DNA of 38,796 nucleotides from Halorussus marinus (GTDB taxonomy: Archaea; Halobacteriota; Halobacteria; Halobacteriales; Haladaptataceae): positions 1 through 38,796 of the forward strand of contig NZ_SBIV01000014.1 in NCBI RefSeq assembly GCF_004765795.1, written 5' to 3'. Under the pieces are notes generated by a model, which saw only the letters and a list, made by a program, of their open reading frames with translations, searched no databases and was not told the origin of the DNA. Positions 24,698-31,953 of the stretch are shown in pieces (the first letter of the stretch is position 1; each line of letters opens with the position of its first letter). The position numbers were made by a program, and so were the translations under genes.

Positions 24698-24703
24698 CCA
24701 ACG

Positions 24704-25069
24704 ATGCCACGAATCACCAACTGGTCACGAGAGAGTCGCTCACCAACACTCGCGTATCGAAACACCGAGACTGGAGCGCGAGCTGTTCTACACCGGGCGC
24801 CGGATTCATACCGGTACAAGTGGCGCGGAGCGATCCTCGTCGACGGCTACCCGATCTGGTCGCGAGGCTTCGAGACGAAGGAGGCGACAACGTTCCGGGA
24901 TGCGCTTCGGGAGCGGCCAGCGCCCGAACTGAACTGTCCGGAGTGTCCAAACGACGACGTCCTCGTCGGTGAGAAGACAGCTGATGGAGCGACGGTACAG
25001 CGCTGGTACGACTGTCCGGACTGTGGGTACGAAGCCCCCTCGCGCATCGTCTACGGCCCTGAACGCTGA
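24704..25069 (+). CDS. Zinc-ribbon protein, 121 residues
   Basis: MPRITNWSRESRSPTLAYRN at the start, then AVLHRAPDSYRYKWRGAILV, which looks like a small beta-rich domain of a haloarchaeal plasmid family. A C-terminal zinc ribbon follows (CPECPNDDVLVGEK, CPDCGYEAPSRIV). It is probably co-transcribed with the 24197 gene. No catalytic motif is visible; a nucleic-acid or protein binding role is likely. Confidence 0.65.
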   Translation: MPRITNWSRESRSPTLAYRNTETGARAVLHRAPDSYRYKWRGAILVDGYPIWSRGFETKEATTFRDALRERPAPELNCPECPNDDVLVGEKTADGATVQRWYDCPDCGYEAPSRIVYGPER

Positions 25070-25086
25070 GGACGTACACACGCAGG

Positions 25087-25141
25087 GTGTTTTTCGGCCG
25101 GGGCGGAGAGAGTGACCCGGTCGAACCGGGTCGGTCCAACA
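25087..25141 (+). promoter_or_regulatory. Switch-hairpin element 5 (before 25142)
   Basis: GTGTTTTTCG (25087-25096), arm A CCGGGG (25098-25103), loop CGGAGAGAGTG, arm B ACCCGG (from 25115; one mismatch with A). Then GACCCGGT (25114-25121) can pair over 8 bp with A' ACCGGGTC (25125-25132). It is the most diverged copy but has the same order of parts. Confidence 0.5.
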
Positions 25142-25537
25142 ATGAGTCTCGAAGTACTCGACCGACACAGCGAGGCACTGTTCGAGTTCCTCTGGTGTCC
25201 CGTCTGCGGGCAGGAAGTGTTCACCCACATTCCCTTCGAGGGAGTGTTCTGCAAGAACTGTAACACGCAGGTCGTCCTCCAAGAGTCTCGAGAAGACCGT
25301 GGCTACGAGGAGGCTGTGCTCGCGTGCTTCGACACCGACTCAACGTGGAACCTTCACGTCGACGAGAAGCTCCGCCGCGACCTGCCTGACGGCTCGGCAC
25401 GGGCAAAAATCCTCGGTGCACCGGGTGCCTATGAGATCGACTGGTGGAGTCCAGCACCTGGGGAGGATTGGGAGCCGGTCGAGCGTGGTGAATTCGACGA
25501 CGTGGAGGAACCAGACGAGGTGTCACATCTCGCGTAG
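25142..25537 (+). CDS. Zinc-finger protein, 131 residues
   Basis: MSLEVLDRHSEALFEFLWCP. The N-terminal part holds a zinc ribbon, WCPVCGQEVFTHIPFEGVFC followed by KNC. A compact alpha/beta part follows: EEAVLACFDTDSTWNLHVDE, then RAKILGAPGAYEIDWWSPAP. The tail is acidic. Family unknown. ATG 25142 lies 9 bases after hairpin element 5. Confidence 0.65.
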   Translation: MSLEVLDRHSEALFEFLWCPVCGQEVFTHIPFEGVFCKNCNTQVVLQESREDRGYEEAVLACFDTDSTWNLHVDEKLRRDLPDGSARAKILGAPGAYEIDWWSPAPGEDWEPVERGEFDDVEEPDEVSHLA

Positions 25538-25564
25538 CGGATTGCAATCCCGCTACGACTGTGT

Positions 25565-25619
25565 GGTGTTGTTTCAGCGCCGGCGATGGGTGCCGGCGCA
25601 CACGCGCCGGCGAGTACCG
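25565..25619 (+). promoter_or_regulatory. Switch-hairpin element 6 (before 25620)
   Basis: GTGTTGTTTC (from 25566), arm A GCGCCGGC (25577-25584), loop GATGGGT, arm B GCCGGCGC (25592-25599), spacer ACAC, A' GCGCCGGC (25604-25611), then GAGTACCG and the ATG. Both hairpins are perfect 8-bp stems sharing B. It is one of the two clearest copies. Confidence 0.7.
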
Positions 25620-26204
25620 ATGTCGACACGGAGCCAACTCCGATTCGTCCAACGAGTCGAACAGACCGGTGAGACAGATGGCAGCGCCGACCGCGTCGCG
25701 CAGGTGTACCGGCATTCGGACGGGTATCCCGGGAGCGTCCTCCGGGATCTCGCACAACTGAAAGAGCTGCTCGATGCGACCCGCGCAGAGCGTGGCCCGG
25801 GCTACACGGCGGCGACCTTCGTGTTCCTCGACAAGCTCTCGACGGTCGACCTCTACCTGGATGGCGACCCAGAGCGAACGATCGACGCGGCTCAGCCAGC
25901 GGATCTCCTCGAGCCGTCCAATATGGAGCACCTGGACCAGCCGCTGTTCCTGCTGGGCCACGGCGTCGAGAATCCGGCCGACGGCATCCACGGCGACGAG
26001 GAGTACCTCTACGTCGTCGAACTCCCGACGGAGAACCCGTTCGACGAGCCGACCGAGTGGACAGTCAAAGTGAGCGGTCACTCCGCGTTCCCCCGCTGGG
26101 ACGGCCCGACCGACGAGGCCTTCGAGCAGGCGAGCTGGCAGTTCCACGGGTCGCTCGAGGACGCGCTCGCAGAACTGGTCCGGGACGAAGCAGTCGTCAA
26201 GTAA
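25620..26204 (+). CDS. Hypothetical 194-residue protein
   Basis: MSTRSQLRFVQRVEQTGETD. It has a first helical region (VLRDLAQLKELLDATRAERG) followed by a beta-rich core (TAATFVFLDKLSTVDLYLDG; EYLYVVELPTENPF; WTVKVSGHS) and a helical end. A fold with helix and sheet of this type is common in haloarchaeal plasmid proteins but I have no name for it. It has its own switch-hairpin element. The next gene has a separate leaderless promoter. Confidence 0.65.
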   Translation: MSTRSQLRFVQRVEQTGETDGSADRVAQVYRHSDGYPGSVLRDLAQLKELLDATRAERGPGYTAATFVFLDKLSTVDLYLDGDPERTIDAAQPADLLEPSNMEHLDQPLFLLGHGVENPADGIHGDEEYLYVVELPTENPFDEPTEWTVKVSGHSAFPRWDGPTDEAFEQASWQFHGSLEDALAELVRDEAVVK

Positions 26205-26216
26205 AATCCCAAATCG

Positions 26217-26224
26217 TATTTATA
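26217..26224 (+). promoter_or_regulatory. TATA box, leaderless promoter of 26249
   Basis: TATTTATA centred 28 bases before ATG 26249, classical haloarchaeal spacing for a leaderless transcript. Confidence 0.6.
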
Positions 26225-26248
26225 CAGTTAGGGTTTAGAAAGACCCAG

Positions 26249-27199
26249 ATGATTTCGAAGGCCGGACTCGCCGTGCTTGACGCGCTGAGTACCGGCCGTG
26301 AAGCAACACCGGCGGAACTCGCGGCCGAAACCGGATATTCACGAGACCATCTGTACGACGTACTCAACGAATTGCTCGCAGCGGGATTGCTCACAGAAAC
26401 CCGTGGGTCCAGCAATCAGCGTCGTGTCCGCATCGCGGAACATCCAGTTACCGAAGCGTATCGAACGCTGCAGTCGGAGTTCAGCCACGTAGACTGGACG
26501 GAACTGCTCTCCCCAGCCACACTCCGCGTGTGTTGGTATCTCGATAGACCACGACACATCGCTGATATCGCAGACCGGCTCGGAATCACTCGACAAGGTG
26601 TCCACAGCGCGTTATCACCGCTCAAGCACCGAGCACTACTCTCCAGATCTGATTCGAAGTACGCCCTTCATGACGAAGTCTCGCCGCTGTTGGCGTTCGC
26701 CCGGGCTACTGTAGAGCACGAACATCGAGCCCGAGTCCGGGAAATCGCTCCCAGTGCCACGATCGCGTGGTGCGATCCGAAGCGAGCACTCGTTCGCCTG
26801 CAGACCGACGAGGATACGGACGCACTCCAAGCAGCTCCGGACTGGGAGATGACCGGACTGGGTCGGTTTACAGCGTATGGTCTACAGTTTTTCCTCGCCG
26901 GCGAGCCTCCGTTCTGGTATGCTCCGGACGAAGACCTAACGCCTGCTGAAGTCGTATGCCATACGCTCCTTCTGGATAGCGGATCTAGGCGGGTCAGCTA
27001 TTCGATGCTGCTGATCGAGGCGGAGGATATCGATCAGGAGACACTCGTCGAGACCGCACAGTGGTACGACCTGGAACCCACTGTGAAAGCGTTGTATCGG
27101 CCACTTCAGGGCGACTTCGACAGAACAGATGATCTGCCAGTCATCCTCCCAAAAAAGAACGAATATATGGCACTCAAAGACCAGTACGGAGTCGCGTAA
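26249..27199 (+). CDS. Transcription regulator with two winged helices
   Basis: 316 residues. The first winged helix is at about 1-65 (MISKAGLAVLDALSTGREAT, AAETGYSRDHLYDVLNELLA). The second is at about 90-145 (VCWYLDRPRHIADIADRLGI, RQGVHSALSPLKHRALL). It is followed by a 170-residue alpha/beta domain (EIAPSATIAWCDPKRALVRL; FTAYGLQFFLAGEPPFWY) that may sense a ligand. Such tandem ArsR/MarR-like regulators are frequent in haloarchaeal plasmids. Target unknown; it lies convergent with the Mrr-type gene (36-base gap). Confidence 0.7.
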   Translation: MISKAGLAVLDALSTGREATPAELAAETGYSRDHLYDVLNELLAAGLLTETRGSSNQRRVRIAEHPVTEAYRTLQSEFSHVDWTELLSPATLRVCWYLDRPRHIADIADRLGITRQGVHSALSPLKHRALLSRSDSKYALHDEVSPLLAFARATVEHEHRARVREIAPSATIAWCDPKRALVRLQTDEDTDALQAAPDWEMTGLGRFTAYGLQFFLAGEPPFWYAPDEDLTPAEVVCHTLLLDSGSRRVSYSMLLIEAEDIDQETLVETAQWYDLEPTVKALYRPLQGDFDRTDDLPVILPKKNEYMALKDQYGVA

Positions 27200-27235
27200 C
27201 ACCAACCACGCAGTCTGGCGGAAAATTGCGATGGG

Positions 27236-28600
27236 TTAGATGATGCCGCCGATCACGAGTAGTCCGACGACGAGCAGCAGCGTCGCAACCACGCTCCCTC
27301 CAGCAAGCAGCTTGTTCTCCATCGCCTTCTCGTGGAGGGGCATCTCGGCGTACTCCTTGCGGAACGCGTCGAGGTTCTCCTCGTCGTAGAAGTACTTCCT
27401 CTTCAGCGCGAACCGTTCGGTCACCGCACAGCCGGTACAGACCGGCTCCCCTTCGAGCCGTTCGGTCTTGATGTGGGTGTCGCAGGCGATCGCCCCGCAG
27501 TTCGGACAGTAGGTGTACGTCTCGTCAACGCCGCTCGTCTCGCAGTGGACGCACCGATGGATGCCGTCCTCCAGAGTGACCCGTGAGGGGCCAGCAGAAT
27601 AGTATTCGTACGGATACGAGTACTCCAGTATCTCTGTCGTCTGCCGAACCTCAGGTAGATACACCGGCTCAATCGATTGCACTGAGATGTCCGAGAGATT
27701 CGGCTCACACGTCTTGTTGTACGTGACGTTATTGTCGCCGGTGTAGGTCACCGTCGTCGTGTGGTAATCCTGGAGGCGGTCAACAGCCCACTCCTTGTAC
27801 TCCGTTTGGGTCTGGCCGAACCGTCGTTCGTCGACGTCGTCGAATACCTCGGTAAACTGCCCGGTATCGAGGGGAACCGTCGCGTGGAAATTCTCGGTGA
27901 CCAGCGTCGCGACTTCGTCGTCGGCCACCTTCGGATGGCCGCGCTCAGCGTGGACAACGAACTGTGTGCGGTCGTTGATCCGGTGGATGACACCGACGGA
28001 GGTCTCAAAGACAGCGTTCGTGTCGGCGGTGATCGCAACCACCGGTCGGAACGTCACTTGCGAGTGCGGCACCGGCAGATCCGCAGCCTCGATGTTCTCG
28101 ATGTCGCGGAACGCCTCCTGGACAGGTGCGTCGACATCCGCCGCCGGGTCGTACGGCCGGAGCGTCTCGTCACAGAGGATCTCGATGCGGCCGTTGTAGA
28201 GATCGAGACCGATCTCGTCGGCGATCTCCCGGAGGTCCTCGCCGTCGATCAGCTCGATGGGAAAGGGATCATCGTTCCGCTGGAGCCGATCTGCGTACTC
28301 CTCGGCAGGGTTCGTAAATCGACCAGTGGTGGCGACCATCCCGCGCTTTGGACCGTCGAAGTCGAAGGTCGCGATGGCGGAATGGAGCTTCTGGACGACC
28401 GGCCGGCCGACCGTCCCGGTGTGCTTACACTCGACGATGATCGCACGCCGGGTGCCGTCGACGACCTCCTCCATGATGACGTCCCGTCCCTCGTCGGCCG
28501 TCCGCTCGGCCTGGCGGACGTTCTCGTAGCCGAGGTTGCGGAAGACGTCCTCCATCAAGTCCTCGAACTCGAATCCCGAGAGGTCGTCCAGTACAGCCAT
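27236..28600 (-). CDS. Mrr-type restriction endonuclease-like membrane protein
   Basis: 454 residues from the ATG at 28600. The N-terminal 130 residues are an Mrr/PD-(D/E)xK nuclease: FEDLMEDVFRNLGYENV, GRDV with D40, then IIVECKH with E57 and K59, and VVQKLHSAIATF. A mixed domain follows (about 190-350). Next come zinc sites CVHC, CPNCGAIACDTH and CTGC, and a single C-terminal membrane helix (LLAGGSVVATLLLVVGLLV). Mrr-type nucleases cut modified or foreign DNA. The membrane anchor is unusual for the family and would place the nuclease at the entry side of incoming DNA. The longer open frame to 28702 has no good start. Alone on the minus strand. Confidence 0.75.
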   Translation of the reverse strand: MAVLDDLSGFEFEDLMEDVFRNLGYENVRQAERTADEGRDVIMEEVVDGTRRAIIVECKHTGTVGRPVVQKLHSAIATFDFDGPKRGMVATTGRFTNPAEEYADRLQRNDDPFPIELIDGEDLREIADEIGLDLYNGRIEILCDETLRPYDPAADVDAPVQEAFRDIENIEAADLPVPHSQVTFRPVVAITADTNAVFETSVGVIHRINDRTQFVVHAERGHPKVADDEVATLVTENFHATVPLDTGQFTEVFDDVDERRFGQTQTEYKEWAVDRLQDYHTTTVTYTGDNNVTYNKTCEPNLSDISVQSIEPVYLPEVRQTTEILEYSYPYEYYSAGPSRVTLEDGIHRCVHCETSGVDETYTYCPNCGAIACDTHIKTERLEGEPVCTGCAVTERFALKRKYFYDEENLDAFRKEYAEMPLHEKAMENKLLAGGSVVATLLLVVGLLVIGGII

Positions 28601-28682
28601 CCGAATGTAATTGGATAGTATCTTGCTATAACTAAATACGTTGCCGACGGTGGCGACGAAGTCCCGACGACGTGAGCGCTGG

Positions 28683-28737
28683 TGTTGTTGTTCGTCCCGC
28701 AAGGGGCGCGGGACGACACATTCGTCCCGGGTTACCG
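28683..28737 (+). promoter_or_regulatory. Switch-hairpin element 7 (before 28738)
   Basis: GTTGTTGTTCG (about 28684-28694), arm A TCGTCCCGC (28692-28700), loop AAGGGGC, arm B GCGGGACGA (28708-28716), a perfect 9-bp stem. CGGGACGA (28709-28716) can instead pair with A' TCGTCCCG (28722-28729), also perfect. GGTTACCG and the ATG follow. Confidence 0.7.
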
Positions 28738-29184
28738 ATGAGTTCTGAGAGCAACAGCGAGATCGCTCCCGACAACTGGTGGTTGCAACGCCGAACAGAA
28801 GACGACCATTTCGTGTTCGCCTACGAGTTCTCGAAATCCGTCCTCTGCCACGTCCAGCAATCCTCGGACTGGCTGGTCCGGGTCGATCGAGCCGATGGGA
28901 CGATCCTCTTCAGCCAGCACGACCTCCGGTCCCGAGAGGCAGCATTCGCGCTCGCCGAGAGCGTCATGGAGCTCTGTACACTGCTCCATCGGGAGGTCGT
29001 CACGGAGCGGAGCCAAGCGCGAAAGCCGATGTACGTCGGGTCCCGACCAACCGGGACCGCGAGTGCGAGCAATCAGGAAGCCGGACGCGGTCCAGACACC
29101 GCCCGTCGACCGTTGGACTCCCGTCCCCGTCAGCCCCTAGAACGACCACGAGGTATGGGTCACTGGGAGGGTGGGTTTCGATGA
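28738..29184 (+). CDS. Hypothetical 148-residue protein
   Basis: MSSESNSEIAPDNWWLQRRT. A compact domain of about 90 residues (FVFAYEFSKSVLCHVQQSSD; WLVRVDRADGTILFSQHDLR; AAFALAESVMELCTLLHREV) is followed by a disordered Arg/Pro-rich tail. No family named. It is preceded by element 7. The stop overlaps the start of the next gene (ATGA at 29181), so they are translationally coupled. Confidence 0.65.
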   Translation: MSSESNSEIAPDNWWLQRRTEDDHFVFAYEFSKSVLCHVQQSSDWLVRVDRADGTILFSQHDLRSREAAFALAESVMELCTLLHREVVTERSQARKPMYVGSRPTGTASASNQEAGRGPDTARRPLDSRPRQPLERPRGMGHWEGGFR

Positions 29185-29735
29185 CCGGCGGCCGAGCGTA
29201 CCGCGGTGAACGCTGTATGGGTGGACAGCTGGTGTACACGCCCGATGGCGACGTGCTGGACAAGCACCTCCACGTCCTACGCCGCGCCCCTGGCGGGTTC
29301 GACTGGGGACCACAGGCTGACGAGGCCCGCATCGATCAACTCGCGATCGCGCTGCTGGCCGATTCAGCGACGAAGAACATCGCGCTCGACCACTACAAGG
29401 AATTCGCGCGGTACCTGCGTGAACAGCTCGAGGGCGACGAGTGGCGACTCCCGACCAGCGACATTTCGGCCGATACCTGGTCGCGAGACATCGACGTGGC
29501 TGATGAGACGCCCTCACCGGAGGACGTCGACATCACGGCAGTCGATTTCGACGAGATGACCTTCGCGGTCGAGCGAGCGCTCTGCGAGAAACACGACATT
29601 AGCATCCACCAGAGCGTCGACGACCGCCGCGAGGAACTGGAAGACGCCCGCCAGGCAGTCCAATCAGAAACTACCGACTCGGAGGAGTCACAGACCGACA
29701 CCGGCGGGTTCGAGTTCCCCGCAGCTAGCCAGTAG
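29181..29735 (+). CDS. DUF6166-like protein, diverged paralogue
   Basis: 184 residues. The core APGGFDWGPQADEARIDQLA, then DHYKEFARYLREQLEGDEWR, matches the DUF6166 pattern seen more clearly in the 29814 gene (SPTGFEWGYAGSGPAQLACG). Known members are plasmid or phage proteins of unknown function. The C-terminal 70 residues are an acidic extension (DVDITAVDFDEMTFAVERAL). The GSGPAQLA loop is changed here, so it may be a diverged copy that lost an interaction. Coupled to the preceding gene by ATGA. Confidence 0.65.
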   Translation: MTGGRAYRGERCMGGQLVYTPDGDVLDKHLHVLRRAPGGFDWGPQADEARIDQLAIALLADSATKNIALDHYKEFARYLREQLEGDEWRLPTSDISADTWSRDIDVADETPSPEDVDITAVDFDEMTFAVERALCEKHDISIHQSVDDRREELEDARQAVQSETTDSEESQTDTGGFEFPAASQ

Positions 29736-29761
29736 GGACGGTGAGGGCGTTTCCGGCTCTG

Positions 29762-29813
29762 TTTGTAGAACCCCCGAGAGGGGTGCGGGGGTCACCACTC
29801 CCGCAACGTACCG
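29762..29813 (+). promoter_or_regulatory. Switch-hairpin element 8 (before 29814)
   Basis: GTTTGTAG (29762-29769), arm A ACCCCCG (29771-29777), loop AGAGGGGTG, arm B CGGGGGT (29787-29793), perfect 7 bp. GCGGG (29786-29790) can instead pair with A' CCCGC (29801-29805). AACGTACCG and the ATG follow. Confidence 0.7.
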
Positions 29814-30500
29814 ATGAACGGGAACGCCCGACGCACCACGTCGAACGTAGTCCAGACAGAAGCGCTCGCTAACCGTCGCGACGACTCCGTCGAATACGTC
29901 GGCTTTCGCATCGACGGCCAGGCCGTCGTTCTGAATCTCTCCGAACACCAGCGTCTCACCCCGGATCGAAGTCTCGATCTGGTCAACCACAGCCCGACAG
30001 GCTTCGAGTGGGGATACGCTGGAAGCGGGCCCGCACAGCTCGCCTGTGGGCTCCTCCTCGACTACTACAACGACGCCCAGATCGCGAGAGAACACTACAT
30101 TGGGTTCCGGAATTGCGTGATCAGCCAGCTCGAGTGTGACGGCCCGGCGGCGTGCTGGCACCTCACCGGCGAAGAAATCGACGCGGCGATGGCGACGATC
30201 GCCGACGACGTCGTCGCCCTTCCCGACGGCGGGGGGCCGTCACCGACACTCCCCGAGAACTGGCGAACGGTCACTCGCCCTGACCGGCGAGTCTTCCAGC
30301 GGGCTGATCGCGACCACTACATCGTGCTTGGGGAGGGAACCGACGGCTGGCTGGCCGTCCTCTGTAATCAGGGCGATCGCGCCTATCCGGCACCCCTGGC
30401 GAGCCGGACGGTTTCGGACGATGCCGATGTCGAGCAGGCCATCCGGGCCCTGGTCGACGAGAGCAACAACCTCATCGAGCCACCGGAGGGGGAGTGCTGA
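29814..30500 (+). CDS. DUF6166 family protein with C-terminal extension
   Basis: 228 residues. The N-terminal domain (about 20-125) is DUF6166: VEYVGFRIDGQAVVLNLSEH, then LDLVNHSPTGFEWGYAGSGP and AQLACGLLLDYYNDAQIARE. The function of DUF6166 is unknown; it is typical of plasmids and phages. The C-terminal 100 residues (RTVTRPDRRVFQRADRDHYI...WLAVLCNQGD) form a second beta-rich domain. It follows element 8 and overlaps the next small gene by one base (TGATG). It heads a chain of overlapping genes to 31832. Confidence 0.72.
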   Translation: MNGNARRTTSNVVQTEALANRRDDSVEYVGFRIDGQAVVLNLSEHQRLTPDRSLDLVNHSPTGFEWGYAGSGPAQLACGLLLDYYNDAQIAREHYIGFRNCVISQLECDGPAACWHLTGEEIDAAMATIADDVVALPDGGGPSPTLPENWRTVTRPDRRVFQRADRDHYIVLGEGTDGWLAVLCNQGDRAYPAPLASRTVSDDADVEQAIRALVDESNNLIEPPEGEC

Positions 30501-30631
30501 TGGAGACAATTCGGCTGTTACGAGCCACCCACCAGCTGCTCGAACGCGGGGTCGAGGCGCTCGAGAAAATCGGTCGCGAACTGGAGCGGTACAACGACTG
30601 GCAAGAGCAGACTGACGGCACCGACTCGTGA
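30500..30631 (+). CDS. 43-residue small helical protein
   Basis: ATG 30500 overlaps the preceding stop by one base (TGATG). The product METIRLLRATHQLLERGVEA continues with LEKIGRELERYNDWQEQ, an amphipathic helix that could form a coiled coil. The stop overlaps the GTG start of the next gene (GTGA), so the ORF lies exactly in a coupled chain, which supports it as real. Confidence 0.5.
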   Translation: METIRLLRATHQLLERGVEALEKIGRELERYNDWQEQTDGTDS

Positions 30632-31293
30632 CTCAGACACGTTCTCCCGGCCAGCGGCGGAGTACCGGGTTCCAGTACACGCGCACTCCCGAGGGGTGCT
30701 CGTGTCCCATTCATCGCGACGGCCAGCCGGTCACGGCGCCGCTCGGCCTGCGGTTCGCAGAGCGCGTCCATATCGAATCGATCCCACGGCACGTCGCCGG
30801 CGCGATCTACGAAGCCCATCATTCCTATATGGACAGTGTCCCGCGGACGAACCTCGTTCATCACGGGCTCTGTTACCAGGACCAGCTACTGGGTGCGATT
30901 ACGTGGCGCTATCCACTGATTCGCTCGCTGGACTACGACGGCACGCGATACGAGGGTGACGAGATCGTCGAGGCAGCACGGATCTGCATCGGCGTCGACT
31001 TCCCGAATCTCGCCTCCGCCGCCCTCGCCCGGTCGATGGAACGATTCGTGCGTCGGCACGGTCGGCGGCGAGGCGTTCGCCTTCTGCTGACGTTCGTGCG
31101 AGCTGACTTCGACGGCTCGATGATTAAAGCGCTCAGAGACAAGGGCTGGCACTGCGCCGGGAAAACGGAACCCGGACAGGCAGGTAACCGGCCCGACAAG
31201 CAAATCCGAGAGCGGCCGAAGTGGCGGTTCCTCTGTGAAGTTCCTGATGAGTCTGAGCGGGAACAGTCCTCACTCGGACGGTGGGCTCCGTGA
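30628..31293 (+). CDS. Candidate Mom-like (GNAT-fold) DNA modification protein
   Basis: 221 residues, start GTG 30628 overlapping the preceding stop (GTGA). The sequence HVAGAIYEAHHSYMDSVPRT, then HGLCYQDQLLGAITWRYPLI, IGVDFPNLASAALARSMERF and RGVRLLLTFVRADFDGSMIK has the order of a GNAT-type acyl transferase. It resembles the phage Mu Mom family (adenine carbamoyl-methylation) or related Gp37-like proteins. In Mom the His/Tyr/Asp set lies in comparable places. This is pattern recognition, not proof. Such a modification would protect plasmid DNA from host restriction. Confidence 0.5.
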   Translation: MTQTRSPGQRRSTGFQYTRTPEGCSCPIHRDGQPVTAPLGLRFAERVHIESIPRHVAGAIYEAHHSYMDSVPRTNLVHHGLCYQDQLLGAITWRYPLIRSLDYDGTRYEGDEIVEAARICIGVDFPNLASAALARSMERFVRRHGRRRGVRLLLTFVRADFDGSMIKALRDKGWHCAGKTEPGQAGNRPDKQIRERPKWRFLCEVPDESEREQSSLGRWAP

Positions 31294-31832
31294 CTACGAA
31301 TGCTCGTCTCGATGAGTTTGCAGCAGAGGAAGACTCGGACAACCAGCCGGAGCGCGATCCATCTGTAGTCGAGCGACTGTTGGACCCGATATCACCGGCC
31401 CAGGGGCTGCGACTCATCCCCGGCCAAGGTGACCCGGTGTACCTCCAAAACAGGGGAACTGAACGCTACCTGTTCCGGGATGCCCACGAGCGGTGGTTCA
31501 TCCTCCAGCCCTCGGCCAAGGAGTCGGTCGACGACTTCGTTCGCTGGGTGTATCTCCCCGACGGCAAACCCGCCGAGATTGCCCGGACAGCGATCCGTCA
31601 ACGGACGGTTCGCGGCTACCGGTACGTTCAGCGAAGCGGAGCTCCCGAGCCGGTTGGGACGACGGTGACAGCGATGTACGTCAGTGAGCCCTGGCCCGAC
31701 GATGTCTACGAGTGTGGATCCTGCGGAGCCGAGTTCGAGTCGCCCCATGCTCACGCCCTTCACTGCTGGGAGGACCATCCCTGGGTTCCGAACCCGGAGC
31801 AGGTTCGGCTACGCCGCTCCAGCACCGAGTAA
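31290..31832 (+). CDS. C2H2-like zinc-finger protein
   Basis: 180 residues from GTG 31290, again overlapping the previous stop (GTGA). An alternative GTG at 31281 is in frame. The N-terminal part (VVERLLDPISPAQGLRLIPG; YLFRDAHERWFILQPSAKES) is a beta-rich domain. A zinc finger CGSCGAEFESPHAHALHCWE lies near the C-terminus (about 145-164); with the next His the pattern is C-x2-C-x12-H-type. Last gene of the coupled chain that starts at 29814. Function unknown. Confidence 0.6.
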   Translation: MTTNARLDEFAAEEDSDNQPERDPSVVERLLDPISPAQGLRLIPGQGDPVYLQNRGTERYLFRDAHERWFILQPSAKESVDDFVRWVYLPDGKPAEIARTAIRQRTVRGYRYVQRSGAPEPVGTTVTAMYVSEPWPDDVYECGSCGAEFESPHAHALHCWEDHPWVPNPEQVRLRRSSTE

Positions 31833-31865
31833 CGACAGTGCGACAGTTTCCCGACGGTGGTTCGA

Positions 31866-31906
31866 TTAACCAACAGACAGCCGCTTCCTAGGTTAGTGTT
31901 GGTTAA
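31866..31906. repeat. Inverted repeat with TTAACCAACA arms
   Basis: TTAACCAACA (31866-31875) and its exact reverse complement TGTTGGTTAA (31897-31906), 21 bases apart. The same 10-base core forms the inverted repeat at 16973-17030. Here it lies after the operon end (31832) and just before element 9. Confidence 0.75.
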
Positions 31907-31910
31907 CGTG

Positions 31911-31953
31911 GTGTTGTTGTTGCGCCCGGCAGAGGGGCGCAGGGCGCGAGACG
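31911..31953 (+). promoter_or_regulatory. Switch-hairpin element 9 (before 31954)
   Basis: GTGTTGTTGTTG (from 31911), arm A TGCGCCC (31921-31927). It can pair with GGGCGCA (31935-31941), or as GCGCCC with GGGCGC (31942-31947). Here two 3' arms compete for one 5' arm, the mirror of the other copies. GAGGGGCG lies between the arms. The ATG follows 6 bases after the second 3' arm. Confidence 0.55.

Noticed and set aside
27761-28618. 285-residue plus-strand ORF
   Set aside because: It is antisense to the Mrr-type gene, which has clear catalytic and zinc motifs.
30688-30710. CCCGAGGGGTGCTCG resembling the switch-hairpin loop
   Set aside because: It lies inside the Mom-like coding frame, has no T-rich box before it and no third arm.
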